64,000 bases of DNA. It comes from an uncultured Gemmiger sp. GTDB taxonomy: Bacteria > Bacillota > Clostridia > Oscillospirales > Ruminococcaceae. The notes below the pieces were generated by a model. It saw only the letters and a program-made list of their open reading frames with translations, searched no databases and had not been told where the DNA came from. This document shows, one piece after another, positions 34,890 to 43,221 of this stretch (positions within the stretch are counted from its first letter, which is position 1; each line of letters starts with the position of its first letter). The position numbers and the translations under genes were made by a program. Where the stretch lies: positions 86,198 through 150,197 of the forward strand of contig CALXAH010000005.1 in NCBI GenBank assembly GCA_944386225.1, written 5' to 3'.

Positions 34890-36155
34890 TCATCGTGATG
34901 TGATGTTGCAGGTAACGGTATAGGTGCCGATGGCGAACACCCGCGGATTGGACGGTACCTGGATCTGCACGGCCACCGTCTGGGTGCCCACCGCCACCTG
35001 CAGATCCTCGGCGTTGATGCGGGCTTCGATGCTGCCGGCGGAGAGCTGTTCCAGATCCTCCTCCGGGCCTACCAGCACCACGTTGTTGATCCGCTTGGTG
35101 GTAACCTCCACCTGGTAGTTGGCGGGCACGTTGATCACGTTGATCTGGCTGACATTGAAGCTGCGCTCGTTCATGCCGGTGGTGTCAAAGCTCAGGGTGA
35201 CGCTGCTGATGTTCTCGTTGCTGACGATGCCTTCCGGCAGCTCCACATTCATCTGGTAGTCTTTATCCAGCGAGAAGGTGGACAGATCGAAGGAACCCAC
35301 CGACAGCTCGGTCAGGTTGTTGACCACCCGTTCCGGCCCGGATACCAGCAGGGTTTCCTGGCTGAGGCTGTACTGCAGGGTGTTCACGTCAAAGTAGCTG
35401 GGCACGTTGATGAAGTTGACCACCAGCGGCAGCTCCACCTGTTTGTAGACCGACACCGTCACGTCCACGATGTCGTCTTCCATGGTGGTGTAGGACAGAT
35501 CCAGCGTTTTGCCGTTGGCATCCCGCATTTCCAGCGGTACCTGCACCAGCTGGGATTCGCTGAGTTCGCCTTCCATCGAGAGCGATGCCACCACGGCGGT
35601 CACCTGGGACACCTCGGTGGAGGGGCCGGTGATGGTGATTTCCGAGGGCGAACTGCTGACCCGGTTGAGGGAGTAGCCCTCCGCGATGTGCAGGCCGCCG
35701 GTTTCCACCGTGACCGGCAGGGTCTTGGTGAGGATGGTGTCGAACACCACGTCCACCGTGCGGCGGCCCCGGTCAATGGTGGCGGTGACCCGGCTTTCCA
35801 GATCCGGGTTGACGATCTTCACGTTCAGGTTCAGGGTCTGGCTGCCCGCGCCCTTGACCGAGGAGTAGTCCGGATAGACCACAAAATCGGAGGCCCGGGC
35901 CGCGCCCAGCACCGAACCGTCGCCGGAAAGGCTCAGATCCACGGTATAGGAGGGCTCGTTCACAATATCCAGGCCCAGGGTGGTGTACTTGGCGGAATCG
36001 TAGTCAAAATCCACCGGCACGCCGCTCAGGGTGGTGCTGGTATTGGGCATGACCGACATGGTCACGTACAGCCAAAGCAGCACCGCAATGCCCAGGCTGA
36101 GCAGCAGCAGAAAGCGCCGGTCGCCCCACAGTTTCTCCCACTTAAACTTTTTCAT
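34890..36155 (-). CDS. cdaR: CdaA regulatory protein CdaR (YbbR-domain protein)
   Basis: The 421-residue protein has one N-terminal membrane segment (RFLLLLSLGIAVLLWLYVTM, about 13-32). The rest is extracellular with about four YbbR repeats, for example around DFDYDSAKYTTLGLDIVNEP and LPLVVNFINVPSYFDV. CdaR binds CdaA at the membrane and adjusts c-di-AMP synthesis. The start overlaps the end of cdaA by 14 bp, so the two are coupled. No glmM is next to them here, unlike the usual cdaA-cdaR-glmM order. Confidence 0.92.
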   Translation of the reverse strand: MKKFKWEKLWGDRRFLLLLSLGIAVLLWLYVTMSVMPNTSTTLSGVPVDFDYDSAKYTTLGLDIVNEPSYTVDLSLSGDGSVLGAARASDFVVYPDYSSVKGAGSQTLNLNVKIVNPDLESRVTATIDRGRRTVDVVFDTILTKTLPVTVETGGLHIAEGYSLNRVSSSPSEITITGPSTEVSQVTAVVASLSMEGELSESQLVQVPLEMRDANGKTLDLSYTTMEDDIVDVTVSVYKQVELPLVVNFINVPSYFDVNTLQYSLSQETLLVSGPERVVNNLTELSVGSFDLSTFSLDKDYQMNVELPEGIVSNENISSVTLSFDTTGMNERSFNVSQINVINVPANYQVEVTTKRINNVVLVGPEEDLEQLSAGSIEARINAEDLQVAVGTQTVAVQIQVPSNPRVFAIGTYTVTCNITSR

Positions 36156-37026
36156 GTTTCTTTCTCCAGAAAGGTTGTTTCTTTGTCTTTTTCTCCGTTT
36201 CGGGCGGCACGATCTCTTCCATCAGCAGGTTGAACAGGTTCTGCCGGTCCAGACGGCGGATCAGAACGCCGTTCTTTGCCAGAGAAATGATGCCGGTCTC
36301 CTCGCTGACCACCACGATCACCGCGTCGGAGTTTTCGCTCATGCCCAAAGCGGCCCGGTGCCGGGTGCCCATATCCTTGCTGATCTCCAGGTTATTGGAG
36401 AGCGGCAGCACGCAGCCGGCGGCTTTGAGCACGCCGTCCCGGATGACCACCGCGCCGTCGTGAAGGGGGGTACCCTCATAAAAGACGGTGCCCAGCAGTT
36501 CCAGCGTTACGTCGGCGTTGATCAGGGTGCCGGTGCGGATGATCTCGGAGAGGTTGGTGCCCCGTTCCATAACGATCAGGCCGCCGGTACGCTCCTCACT
36601 GAGCTGCTCGGCCGAATCGCACACCGCCACAATGGCGTTTTTCCATTTGGCCCGCACGGCGTCGTCGTTGCTGCGGTGCATCTTGAACAGGTTGCCCGCC
36701 CACTGGTCGGTGCGACCCACCTGTTCCAGCGCCCGGCGGATTTCCGGCTGAAAGACCACCACAAGGCTCAGCAGGCCGATCTGCAGCACGTTCTGCAGCA
36801 GGTAGGCCACCGTGCGGAACCGGAAGGTATCCGCCACCGCGTAGACCACCAGCAGCAGCAAAGCGCCCCGGGCCAGCTGGCCCGACCGGGTCTTGCGCAC
36901 CAGGTTCAGAATGCCGTAGACCACCAGCGCCACGATCAGGATATCCAGTACATCCCGCAAATCGCTGGCTTTCAGGTTGTAGATGAAATCCGAAATAAAC
37001 TCGTTCTGCAATATCTGGCTGAACAA
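36142..37026 (-). CDS. cdaA: Membrane diadenylate cyclase CdaA
   Basis: I chose the TTG at 37026 because CAGGAGGAAG lies upstream; the product has 294 residues. Three N-terminal membrane helices (about 15-95) precede the DAC domain. The DAC motifs are intact: HDGAVVIRDG and GTRHRAALGMSE. The enzyme makes c-di-AMP from two ATP and controls osmotic balance and wall homeostasis. It starts the long operon to the nucleoside kinase. Confidence 0.94.
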   Translation of the reverse strand: MFSQILQNEFISDFIYNLKASDLRDVLDILIVALVVYGILNLVRKTRSGQLARGALLLLVVYAVADTFRFRTVAYLLQNVLQIGLLSLVVVFQPEIRRALEQVGRTDQWAGNLFKMHRSNDDAVRAKWKNAIVAVCDSAEQLSEERTGGLIVMERGTNLSEIIRTGTLINADVTLELLGTVFYEGTPLHDGAVVIRDGVLKAAGCVLPLSNNLEISKDMGTRHRAALGMSENSDAVIVVVSEETGIISLAKNGVLIRRLDRQNLFNLLMEEIVPPETEKKTKKQPFWRKKHEKV

Positions 37027-37079
37027 ATCCGCTTCCTCCTGTCCGGGGCTTGGCCCCCGCGGGGCCACACTTAAACTTT

Positions 37080-37107
37080 AGTATAGCACACTGCCCTGTG
37101 CTTGAAA
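37080..37107 (-). promoter_or_regulatory. Promoter of the cdaA operon
   Basis: On the minus strand TTTCAA (37107-37102) and TATACT (37085-37080) are 16 bp apart. No clear terminator separates ispDF from it, so read-through is possible. Confidence 0.55.
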
Positions 37108-37124
37108 ATGCCTTTGCCGCAATT

Positions 37125-38243
37125 TTACCGGGTCAGCAGTGCCACCGCGTGGGCCGCGATCCCCTGCCCCGCGCCGGTAAAGCCCAGTTTTTCCTCGGTG
37201 GTGGCCTTCACATGCACCCGGCCCTCCGGCAAGTTCAGCGCCGCGGCCAGATTGGCCATCATGGTGGGGATATGGGGCGCCAGCTTGGGCGCCTGGCACA
37301 GAATGGTGGCGTCCACGTTCTGCACCGTCCAGCCCTCGTTGGCCAGCAGCGCCGCTACGTGGGAGGCCAGCTTCAGGCTGTCCGCCCCCTTATAGGCCGG
37401 GTCGGAATCCGGGAAATGGCGGCCGATGTCCCCCAGCCCGGCCGCGCCCAGCAGCGCGTCCATGATCGCATGGGCCAGCACATCCGCATCGGAATGGCCC
37501 AGCAGACCTTTTTCATAGGGGATATCCACCCCGCCCAGGATCAGGCGGCGGCCCTCCACCAGCTTATGTACGTCGTATCCGTGTCCCACACGCATATCCA
37601 TCGCGGTATCCTCCTTGGGCAGATCTTCCCGGGTGGTAATCTTGTAATTGGCGTAGTCCCCGGTGGTAAGCAGCACCGGGCAGCCGGCCTGTTCCATCAC
37701 CTGGCAGTCGTCGGTCAGGGCGGCGTAGTCCACCGTTTCCAGCGCGGCCAGGTAACGGGCCCTGTCCACGCACTGGGGGGTCTGCACCGCGAACAGCGCC
37801 GCCCGGTCGGGGGTGGACTGCACCCGGCCGTCCCGGGCCACCTTGACCGTGTCCTTGACCGGTACGGCAGGGGCGGCGGCCCCGCAGCGGGCGGCCCCCT
37901 CCAGCGCGGCGGTGATGACCGTTTCGCTCACAAAGGGGCGGGCCGCGTCATGGATGGCCAGCAGCTGCCCGGAGGCAGCCTGCGCGCCCCGGCGCACGCT
38001 CTCGGCCCGGGTGGCGCCCCCCTCCACCACCCTGGCGGGCAGGCGGCAGGCAGCGGCGATGGCCTCGGCCCGTTCCCGGTTGCCCGGCCCCGCCACCAGC
38101 ACCAGTTCACTGACCAAGGGATGCCGGTCAAAGGCCTGCACACTGCGCTCCAGTACGCTGCGGCCCTGCCAGGTATAGGCCAGCTTGTCAAAACCCATCC
38201 GGGTGGACGAGCCGGCGGCCACGATCACGGCGGTAACGGTCAT
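37125..38243 (-). CDS. ispDF: Bifunctional IspD-IspF enzyme of the MEP pathway
   Basis: The 372-residue protein is a fusion. IspD (1-210) has the CTP loop AAGSSTRMG with Lys20, and transfers CMP to methylerythritol phosphate. IspF (217-372) begins [12 protein letters not shown] with the Zn ligands Asp and His, and cyclises the diphosphocytidyl product. The order D-F in one chain occurs in several bacteria. IspE is absent from the window. The gene lies between spo0A and cdaA on the same strand. A TATAAT lies at 38297-38292 on the minus strand with a weak -35. Confidence 0.95.
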   Translation of the reverse strand: MTVTAVIVAAGSSTRMGFDKLAYTWQGRSVLERSVQAFDRHPLVSELVLVAGPGNRERAEAIAAACRLPARVVEGGATRAESVRRGAQAASGQLLAIHDAARPFVSETVITAALEGAARCGAAAPAVPVKDTVKVARDGRVQSTPDRAALFAVQTPQCVDRARYLAALETVDYAALTDDCQVMEQAGCPVLLTTGDYANYKITTREDLPKEDTAMDMRVGHGYDVHKLVEGRRLILGGVDIPYEKGLLGHSDADVLAHAIMDALLGAAGLGDIGRHFPDSDPAYKGADSLKLASHVAALLANEGWTVQNVDATILCQAPKLAPHIPTMMANLAAALNLPEGRVHVKATTEEKLGFTGAGQGIAAHAVALLTR

Positions 38244-38340
38244 AGGGCACCTCTTTCCGCGGCAAAAACACCGCTATCCAGTATGTGTATTATTATATAG
38301 GTATCCGGCAAAAAAATCCAGACTGCGCCCCGCAACACAA

Positions 38341-38374
38341 AACGGGAGAGGACGAAAAAATCCTCTCCCGTTTT
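38341..38374 (-). terminator. Terminator of spo0A
   Basis: A perfect 10-bp stem CGGGAGAGGA/TCCTCTCCCG with an 8-base loop is followed on the minus strand by TTTTGTG. T-runs on both sides make it potentially bidirectional. Confidence 0.8.
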
Positions 38375-38414
38375 CCACAAGCGCGGCATTTCCGGTGGAA
38401 AACCCACCGCCTTT

Positions 38415-39164
38415 TCAGCCGATCCGCTGCTTTTTGTCCAGCCGCATCCGGTCGGCGATCATGGCAATGAACTCCGAGTTGGTGGGCTTGCCCCGCAGGT
38501 TGTGGATGGTGTAGCCGAAATACATGTTCAGCGTGTCCACATCGCCCCGGTCCCAGGCCACCTCGATGGCGTGGCGGATGGCCCGCTCCACCCGGCTGGC
38601 GGTGGTGCCGTTCATCTTGCCGATCTCCGGGTAAAGCCGTTTGGTCACGGCGTTGATGTACTCCGGATCGGCCATGGTCAGCAGGATGGCGTCCCGCAGG
38701 AACTTGTAGCCCTTGATATGGGCGGGCACCCCGATCTGGTGCAGAATCTCGGTGACCGCCGCCTCGTCGTTGTCCACCGCGATGCGGGGCCGGGGCGGCA
38801 TCCCCGCCGCCCGCATGACCCGGGCCGCCAGCACCGTTTCATCAAAGGGTTTGACGAAATAGAAAGAAAATCCGCTTTCCAGCAGTTCCTGCTCCAGATC
38901 CTCGTTGCGGAAGTTGCCGGTGACGAAGAACACGGTATTGCCGCCGCCCGCCGCCGCGTACCGCTGCTTGACCGCCAGCGCGTCCAGCCCCGGCATGAAG
39001 GCTTCCAGCAGCACCGCCCGGGGCCGCTGTTCCAGCAGGCAGCGCAGCGCCGCCTCCCCGTCCCGCTCGCATACCGATACTTCCACACCTTTTTGCTCCA
39101 GCGCGCCGCGGCAGGCCTCGGTGGCCGCGCCGATGTCCGTCATCAAAAATCGAATCTTTTCCAT
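38415..39164 (-). CDS. spo0A: Spo0A sporulation regulator with non-canonical receiver domain
   Basis: I chose the ATG at 39164 behind GGAGGAG; the protein has 249 residues. The C-terminal Spo0A DNA-binding domain is highly conserved (IGVPAHIKGY, NGTTASRVERAIRHAIEVAW, KPTNSEFIAM). The receiver domain keeps Asp10, Thr82 and Lys105. The phospho-acceptor position reads LLEAFMPGLD with Glu54 instead of Asp, and the second acidic-pocket residue is Ile11. Phosphorylation by a classical relay therefore seems impossible or altered. The gene follows spoIVB on the same strand, as in Bacillus, but has its own promoter. Confidence 0.95.
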   Translation of the reverse strand: MEKIRFLMTDIGAATEACRGALEQKGVEVSVCERDGEAALRCLLEQRPRAVLLEAFMPGLDALAVKQRYAAAGGGNTVFFVTGNFRNEDLEQELLESGFSFYFVKPFDETVLAARVMRAAGMPPRPRIAVDNDEAAVTEILHQIGVPAHIKGYKFLRDAILLTMADPEYINAVTKRLYPEIGKMNGTTASRVERAIRHAIEVAWDRGDVDTLNMYFGYTIHNLRGKPTNSEFIAMIADRMRLDKKQRIG

Positions 39165-39217
39165 TGTCTTCTCCTCCATTAGTTCTCCGTTGCGGCGGAT
39201 TTCCTTGTCTGGAGTAG

Positions 39218-39246
39218 ATTTTACCAGTTATTTCCAATTTGTGCAA
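39218..39246 (-). promoter_or_regulatory. Promoter of spo0A
   Basis: On the minus strand TTGCAC (39246-39241) and TAAAAT (39223-39218) are 17 bp apart, 54 bp before the start codon. An imperfect 0A-like box, TGTCGAG, lies upstream at 39282-39276. Confidence 0.65.
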
Positions 39247-39376
39247 TAGATTCCAAATTTTTCTTTGGATTTTTTCTCGACAGAAAATCACCCGGCAGCA
39301 GCGGGTTTCGCCCCCTCTCGCCCGCCAGCCGTCGAAGCGGCGGGGAACGGGGCGGAGGATTTATAGGGCTACATGC

Positions 39377-39424
39377 AAAAAGCCGGGCCTGGGGCAAGAA
39401 AAATCTTGCTCCAGGCCCGGCTTT
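39377..39424 (-). terminator. Terminator of spoIVB
   Basis: A stem of about 19 bp (AGCCGGGCCTG-GCAAGA with its complement, one mismatch) is followed on the minus strand by TTTTTGCATG. Confidence 0.85.
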
Positions 39425-39431
39425 GGAATCT

Positions 39432-40658
39432 TTAGCCCGCCATATCAGTAGGAATCAGGCTGTCCGCCGTTTCCAGCATATTCTCGGCAAAAATGCCGTA
39501 GCCGCGGGTGGGATCGTTGACCAGCACATGGGTCACCGCCCCCACCAGGCGGCCGTTCTGGATAATGGGGCTGCCGCTCATTCCCTGCACGATGCCCCCG
39601 GTGGTGGCCAGCAGATCCGGGTCGGTCACTCGCAGCACCAGGTTCCGGTTGGGATCCTGGCGGGACAGGGTGACCTGCTCGATCTCCACCTCGTACAGCC
39701 TGGGTTCGGTGCCCTCGATGGTGGTCAGGATCTGGGCCGGGCCCTCCTCCACCTCCTGGGACTGGGCCACCGTCATGTCCTGGCCGCCCAGCAGGGTGCG
39801 CACGGTGCCGTACACGCCGGTGGCGTCGTTGCCCAGCACGGTGCCCACCGCGATCTGGCTGGCAAACCGCCCTTTCAGCTGGCCCGGATCCCCCACCCGG
39901 CCGGGCTCGTAGCCGATGATCTCCACCGGCACGATCTCACCGCTGCGCAGCACGATGCTCTCCCCGGTGTCGGTATCGCTGATGGAATGCCCCAGCCCGC
40001 CGAACATGCCGGTGGTGTTGTCCACAAAGGTCAGGGTGCCCACCCCGGCGGAGGAGTCCCGCACCCACACACCGGCGCGGAAGTTGCCGTCCGACAGATC
40101 CACCGCCGGGGTCAGGTTGGTCACCGCCTGCACCCCGTCCCGCTCATACACCACGGTGCAGGGGTCGGAGCCCGCCGCCTGGATGGCGGCCCGCAGATCG
40201 TCGTTGCCGGTGATGCGGCTGCCGTTCACCGAGAGGATCCAGTCCCCCATTTCCAGGCCCGCGTCCCGGGCCGGGTTGCAGTAGCCGGAAGCGGAGCGTA
40301 TATCGCTGAACCCCACCACCAGCGCCCCGTCGGAAAACATCTTGACCCCGAACGGGCTGCCGCAGACGGTGACCACCCGCCGGTCCACCACCACGGTGCG
40401 CACGGTTTTGACCGGCACCACCCCCCACAGGGTCAAGGTGGTGTTGTAGCTGCCGCCCACCGGCACAGCGGACGCCTGCAGCACCTGATCGCCGGTATCG
40501 GCGGTGCGTACCCAGGGCATGGGCGCGATGGTCAGGGTCTGCCCCTGCGCCACCAGAAAGGTATCCGGCAAACGGCTGAAGGTATACCCCACCACCCCCA
40601 GAAACGCCACACACAGCACAATCAGCAGCATTACCAGCCGCCGCAGAAAGGTTCGCAT
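39432..40658 (-). CDS. spoIVB: SpoIVB serine peptidase (S55)
   Basis: From the ATG at 40658 (behind GAGGAGGG) the protein has 408 residues. One membrane anchor (about 8-28) is followed by a PDZ domain (about 95-185, with ARDAGLEMGDWILSVNGSRIT). The S55 peptidase domain comes last. The catalytic histidine is probably in GLGHSISD and the serine in GMSGSPIIQNG (361-363). SpoIVB is made in the forespore and cuts SpoIVFA to free the pro-sigma-K protease. BofA, the other regulator of that step, is also encoded in this window. Confidence 0.94.
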   Translation of the reverse strand: MRTFLRRLVMLLIVLCVAFLGVVGYTFSRLPDTFLVAQGQTLTIAPMPWVRTADTGDQVLQASAVPVGGSYNTTLTLWGVVPVKTVRTVVVDRRVVTVCGSPFGVKMFSDGALVVGFSDIRSASGYCNPARDAGLEMGDWILSVNGSRITGNDDLRAAIQAAGSDPCTVVYERDGVQAVTNLTPAVDLSDGNFRAGVWVRDSSAGVGTLTFVDNTTGMFGGLGHSISDTDTGESIVLRSGEIVPVEIIGYEPGRVGDPGQLKGRFASQIAVGTVLGNDATGVYGTVRTLLGGQDMTVAQSQEVEEGPAQILTTIEGTEPRLYEVEIEQVTLSRQDPNRNLVLRVTDPDLLATTGGIVQGMSGSPIIQNGRLVGAVTHVLVNDPTRGYGIFAENMLETADSLIPTDMAG

Positions 40659-40739
40659 TGGTTTTGCCCTCCTCGGCCCGCCGGGCGGCGGGCGGAATTT
40701 TGGGGGCGGCACACCCGCGCCGCCCCTGTCCTGCCAAAA

Positions 40740-40769
40740 CAGTATGTGCCGGCGCGGGAGAATTTATGA
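40740..40769 (-). promoter_or_regulatory. Sigma-G-like promoter of spoIVB
   Basis: On the minus strand TCATA (40769-40765) and CATACTG (40746-40740) are 18 bp apart. This is close to a sigma-G consensus (about GHATR-18-CATnnTA). No sigma-A promoter is obvious here. In Bacillus spoIVB is a forespore gene. Confidence 0.4.
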
Positions 40770-40779
40770 GCGGGGGGCC

Positions 40780-40839
40780 TTGTAAATCTCAGTCAATCCG
40801 GTAGAATGAGGGCATACGGATTGACCGGCCGGTCAATCC
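40780..40839 (+). promoter_or_regulatory. Promoter and TetR operator of the ABC transporter unit
   Basis: TTGTAA (40780-40785) and TAGAAT (40802-40807) are 16 bp apart. A perfect 22-bp palindrome (40818-40839), with half site GGATTGACCGG, lies just downstream and ends 19 bp before the start codon. A partial copy, AGTCAATCCG, lies at 40791-40800. Confidence 0.8.
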
Positions 40840-40858
40840 CGCAGGAGGAGGAACGCCC

Positions 40859-41479
40859 ATGGACACGCCGTTTTCCCGGCTGCCCGCCGCCCGCCGGGCC
40901 GCCATCACCCGGGCCGGGCTGGAAGTATTCGGCAGCAGCGACTACAAACGGGCCAGCACCGACGAGATCGCCGCCCGGGCGGGCATCTCCAAAGGGCTGC
41001 TGTTCTACTATTTCCGCAACAAGCGCAGCCTGTATCTGTATCTGCTGCGGTACATGTACCACCTGATCGAACAGCATATGCGCAGCAACAAGGTGGAAGA
41101 GATCCACGATTTTTTCGAGATCATGGACACCGGGGTGGAGCAGAAGCTGGCCCTGTTTGAGGCCACCCCCTGGGTGCTGGAGTTCGCGGTGCGGGCCTGG
41201 TACTGTTCCGACCGGGAGGTGGCCCCGGCGGTGCGCAGCTGGATGAACCGGGTACGGGACGGCCTGTACGACACTTGGTTTTCCGGCATTGATACCGGCA
41301 AGTTCCGCCCCGGGGTGGACCCGCGGCAGGTGCTGGATATGCTGATCTGGATGACCGACGGCTATCTGCACGGGCAGCTGATGGCAGGCCGCCCGCTGGA
41401 ACTGGCCGATATACTGAAGGAATACCGGGTCTGGTGCGACGCGCTGCGCCGCTGGGCCTATAAGGAGGAATACCTGTGA
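40859..41479 (+). CDS. TetR/AcrR-family transcriptional regulator
   Basis: The 206-residue protein has the N-terminal TetR helix-turn-helix (STDEIAARAGISKGLLFYYFRNKRSLYLYLL, about residues 32-62) and a helical ligand domain of normal length. It is the first gene of a three-gene unit with an ABC ATPase (GTGA overlap) and permease (ATGA overlap). The 22-bp palindrome over its promoter is probably its operator. It should repress the exporter until a ligand binds. The ligand is unknown. Confidence 0.9.
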   Translation: MDTPFSRLPAARRAAITRAGLEVFGSSDYKRASTDEIAARAGISKGLLFYYFRNKRSLYLYLLRYMYHLIEQHMRSNKVEEIHDFFEIMDTGVEQKLALFEATPWVLEFAVRAWYCSDREVAPAVRSWMNRVRDGLYDTWFSGIDTGKFRPGVDPRQVLDMLIWMTDGYLHGQLMAGRPLELADILKEYRVWCDALRRWAYKEEYL

Positions 41480-42375
41480 GCAATCCGGTGATCGAGATTC
41501 AGAACCTGACCCGGGACTACGGCCAGGGCCGGGGCGTATTTGACCTGAGCTTTTCGGTGGAAGCCGGGGAGGTGTTCGGCTTTCTCGGGCCCAACGGCGC
41601 GGGCAAAACCACCACCATCCGCCATCTGATGGGATTCATCAAGCCCCGGGCGGGCCGGGTGCGGCTGTTCGGCCAGGACTGCTTTGCCCATGCGGGCGAG
41701 CTGCACCGGCAGGTGGGCTATCTGCCCGGTGAGCTGGCGCTGCCGGAGGAACTGACCGGCGCGGGGATGATCCGGTTCACCGCCGGGCTGCGGGGCTGGA
41801 AGGACACCCGGGACGCGGACGAACTGGCCCGGCTGCTGGAGCTGGATCCCCGGCAGCCCATCCGGCGGATGAGCAAGGGCACCAAACAGAAGGTGGGGCT
41901 GGTCTGCGCCCTGATGGGGGAACCGCGGCTGCTGATCCTGGACGAGCCTACCAGCGGTCTGGATCCGCTGATGCAGAGCCGGTTTGTGGAACTGATCGGC
42001 CGGGCGCGGGCCCGGGGGGCCACGGTGCTGCTGTCCAGCCATCTGTTTGAGGAGGTGGAGCGCACCTGCACCCGGGCGGCGGTGCTGCGGGCCGGGCGGC
42101 TGGCGGCGGTGCAGCCGATGGAACAGCTGCGCCGCAGCAAGAGCCGCCGGTATGTGTTCACCTTTGCCGACCCGGAAACGGCGGCGGCCGCGGCGGCCCG
42201 CTGGCCGGACGCCCGGGCGGAGGGGGTACGGCTGACCGCCCGGGTGCAGGGCGGCGAAAGCCTGCCCGCCCTGCTGGCGCTGGGCGCCGAGTACGGGGCG
42301 CGGGATCTGGAGACCCACGGCCTGACCCTGGAAGAGAGCTTTCATCAATACTATGAAAAGGAGGCACGGCAATGA
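41476..42375 (+). CDS. ABC transporter ATP-binding protein
   Basis: The 299-residue protein has Walker A GPNGAGKTTTIRH, signature MSKGTKQKVGL, Walker B LLILDEPTSGLDPL and the switch His in LLSSHLFEEVE. The C-terminal 80 residues are typical of the DrrA/CcmA-type drug or lipid exporters. The GTG start at 41476 overlaps the tetR stop (GTGA). The partner permease follows with an ATGA overlap. The substrate is unknown; a hydrophobic drug or lipid is the usual case. Confidence 0.92.
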   Translation: MSNPVIEIQNLTRDYGQGRGVFDLSFSVEAGEVFGFLGPNGAGKTTTIRHLMGFIKPRAGRVRLFGQDCFAHAGELHRQVGYLPGELALPEELTGAGMIRFTAGLRGWKDTRDADELARLLELDPRQPIRRMSKGTKQKVGLVCALMGEPRLLILDEPTSGLDPLMQSRFVELIGRARARGATVLLSSHLFEEVERTCTRAAVLRAGRLAAVQPMEQLRRSKSRRYVFTFADPETAAAAAARWPDARAEGVRLTARVQGGESLPALLALGAEYGARDLETHGLTLEESFHQYYEKEARQ

Positions 42376-43166
42376 GCGGGACCCTTTTGCGGCGGGATGC
42401 CGCCACGGCCTGGCGGCCTTTTGTGATCGTCGGGGCGGTGCTGGCCATGTATGCCGGTGTGGTGACCAGCATGTTTGACCCGGAACTGGGCGAAAGCCTG
42501 CAGATGATGATGGAGGCCATGCCCCAGATGTTTGCGGCCTTCGGCATGGCCAATGCGGGCAGCACCCTGGCCGCGTTCCTGGCCAACTATCTGTACGGCT
42601 TTTTGTATCTGGCGTTGCCGCTGGTTCTGATCCTGCTGCTGAACAGCCGGTTTCTGGTACGGTGGATCGACCGGGGCTCGATGGCCTGGCTGCTGGCCGC
42701 TCCCCTTCCCCGGCGCAGGCTGGCGGCCACCCAGGCGGCGGCGCTTTCCGCCGCGGTGACCTTGCTGTGCCTGTGGATCTACGGGCTGGGGCTGGCCATG
42801 GCGGAAGGGATGTTCCCCGGCGAGCTGGAGATGGAGCGGTTTTTCTGGATGAATCTGGGGCTGTGGGCGCTTTTGCAGCTGCTGGCCGCCATCTGCTTTT
42901 TGGCCGGCTGCGCCGTGCCGGACAGCCGGCTGGCCACCGGCACGGGCGGCGGGCTCTGCGTGCTGTTCCTGCTGCTGGACATGCTGGCCGGTATGGACGA
43001 GGCCTGGGAGGCGCTGCGGTTTTTCACCCCGCTGACCCTGTATGATCCGATGGCCCTGAGCGAGGGCACCGCCCACCTTTGGATGGTGGCGGCGCTGGCC
43101 GGGGCAGCGCTGGTTTTCTACGGGTTGGGAACCGTGATATTCTGCCGCCGGGATCTGAGCCTGTGA
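42372..43166 (+). CDS. ABC-2-type transporter permease
   Basis: The 264-residue protein has about six membrane helices and the layout of ABC-2 permeases. The first helix (FVIVGAVLAMYAGVVTSMF) is near residue 20. A cytoplasmic-coupling region follows (RWIDRGSMAWLLAAPLPRRRLAATQ, about 97-121). It forms the channel for the preceding ATPase. The ATG at 42372 overlaps the ATPase stop. A strong bidirectional terminator follows. Confidence 0.88.
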   Translation: MSGTLLRRDAATAWRPFVIVGAVLAMYAGVVTSMFDPELGESLQMMMEAMPQMFAAFGMANAGSTLAAFLANYLYGFLYLALPLVLILLLNSRFLVRWIDRGSMAWLLAAPLPRRRLAATQAAALSAAVTLLCLWIYGLGLAMAEGMFPGELEMERFFWMNLGLWALLQLLAAICFLAGCAVPDSRLATGTGGGLCVLFLLLDMLAGMDEAWEALRFFTPLTLYDPMALSEGTAHLWMVAALAGAALVFYGLGTVIFCRRDLSL

Positions 43167-43168
43167 CA

Positions 43169-43210
43169 AACAAAAGAGCGGCCCCCATGCGGGGGCCGCT
43201 CTTTTGTTTA
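43169..43210. terminator. Bidirectional terminator after the ABC permease
   Basis: The arms AAACAAAAGAGCGGCCCC and GGGGCCGCTCTTTTGTTT pair perfectly around a short loop. It separates two convergent units. Confidence 0.88.
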
Positions 43211-43221
43211 TATCCTGCGTG

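Noticed and set aside
39276-39282. TGTCGAG as a 0A box for Spo0A autoregulation
   Set aside because: It misses one core position and the flanks do not fit. It is kept only as a weak hint.
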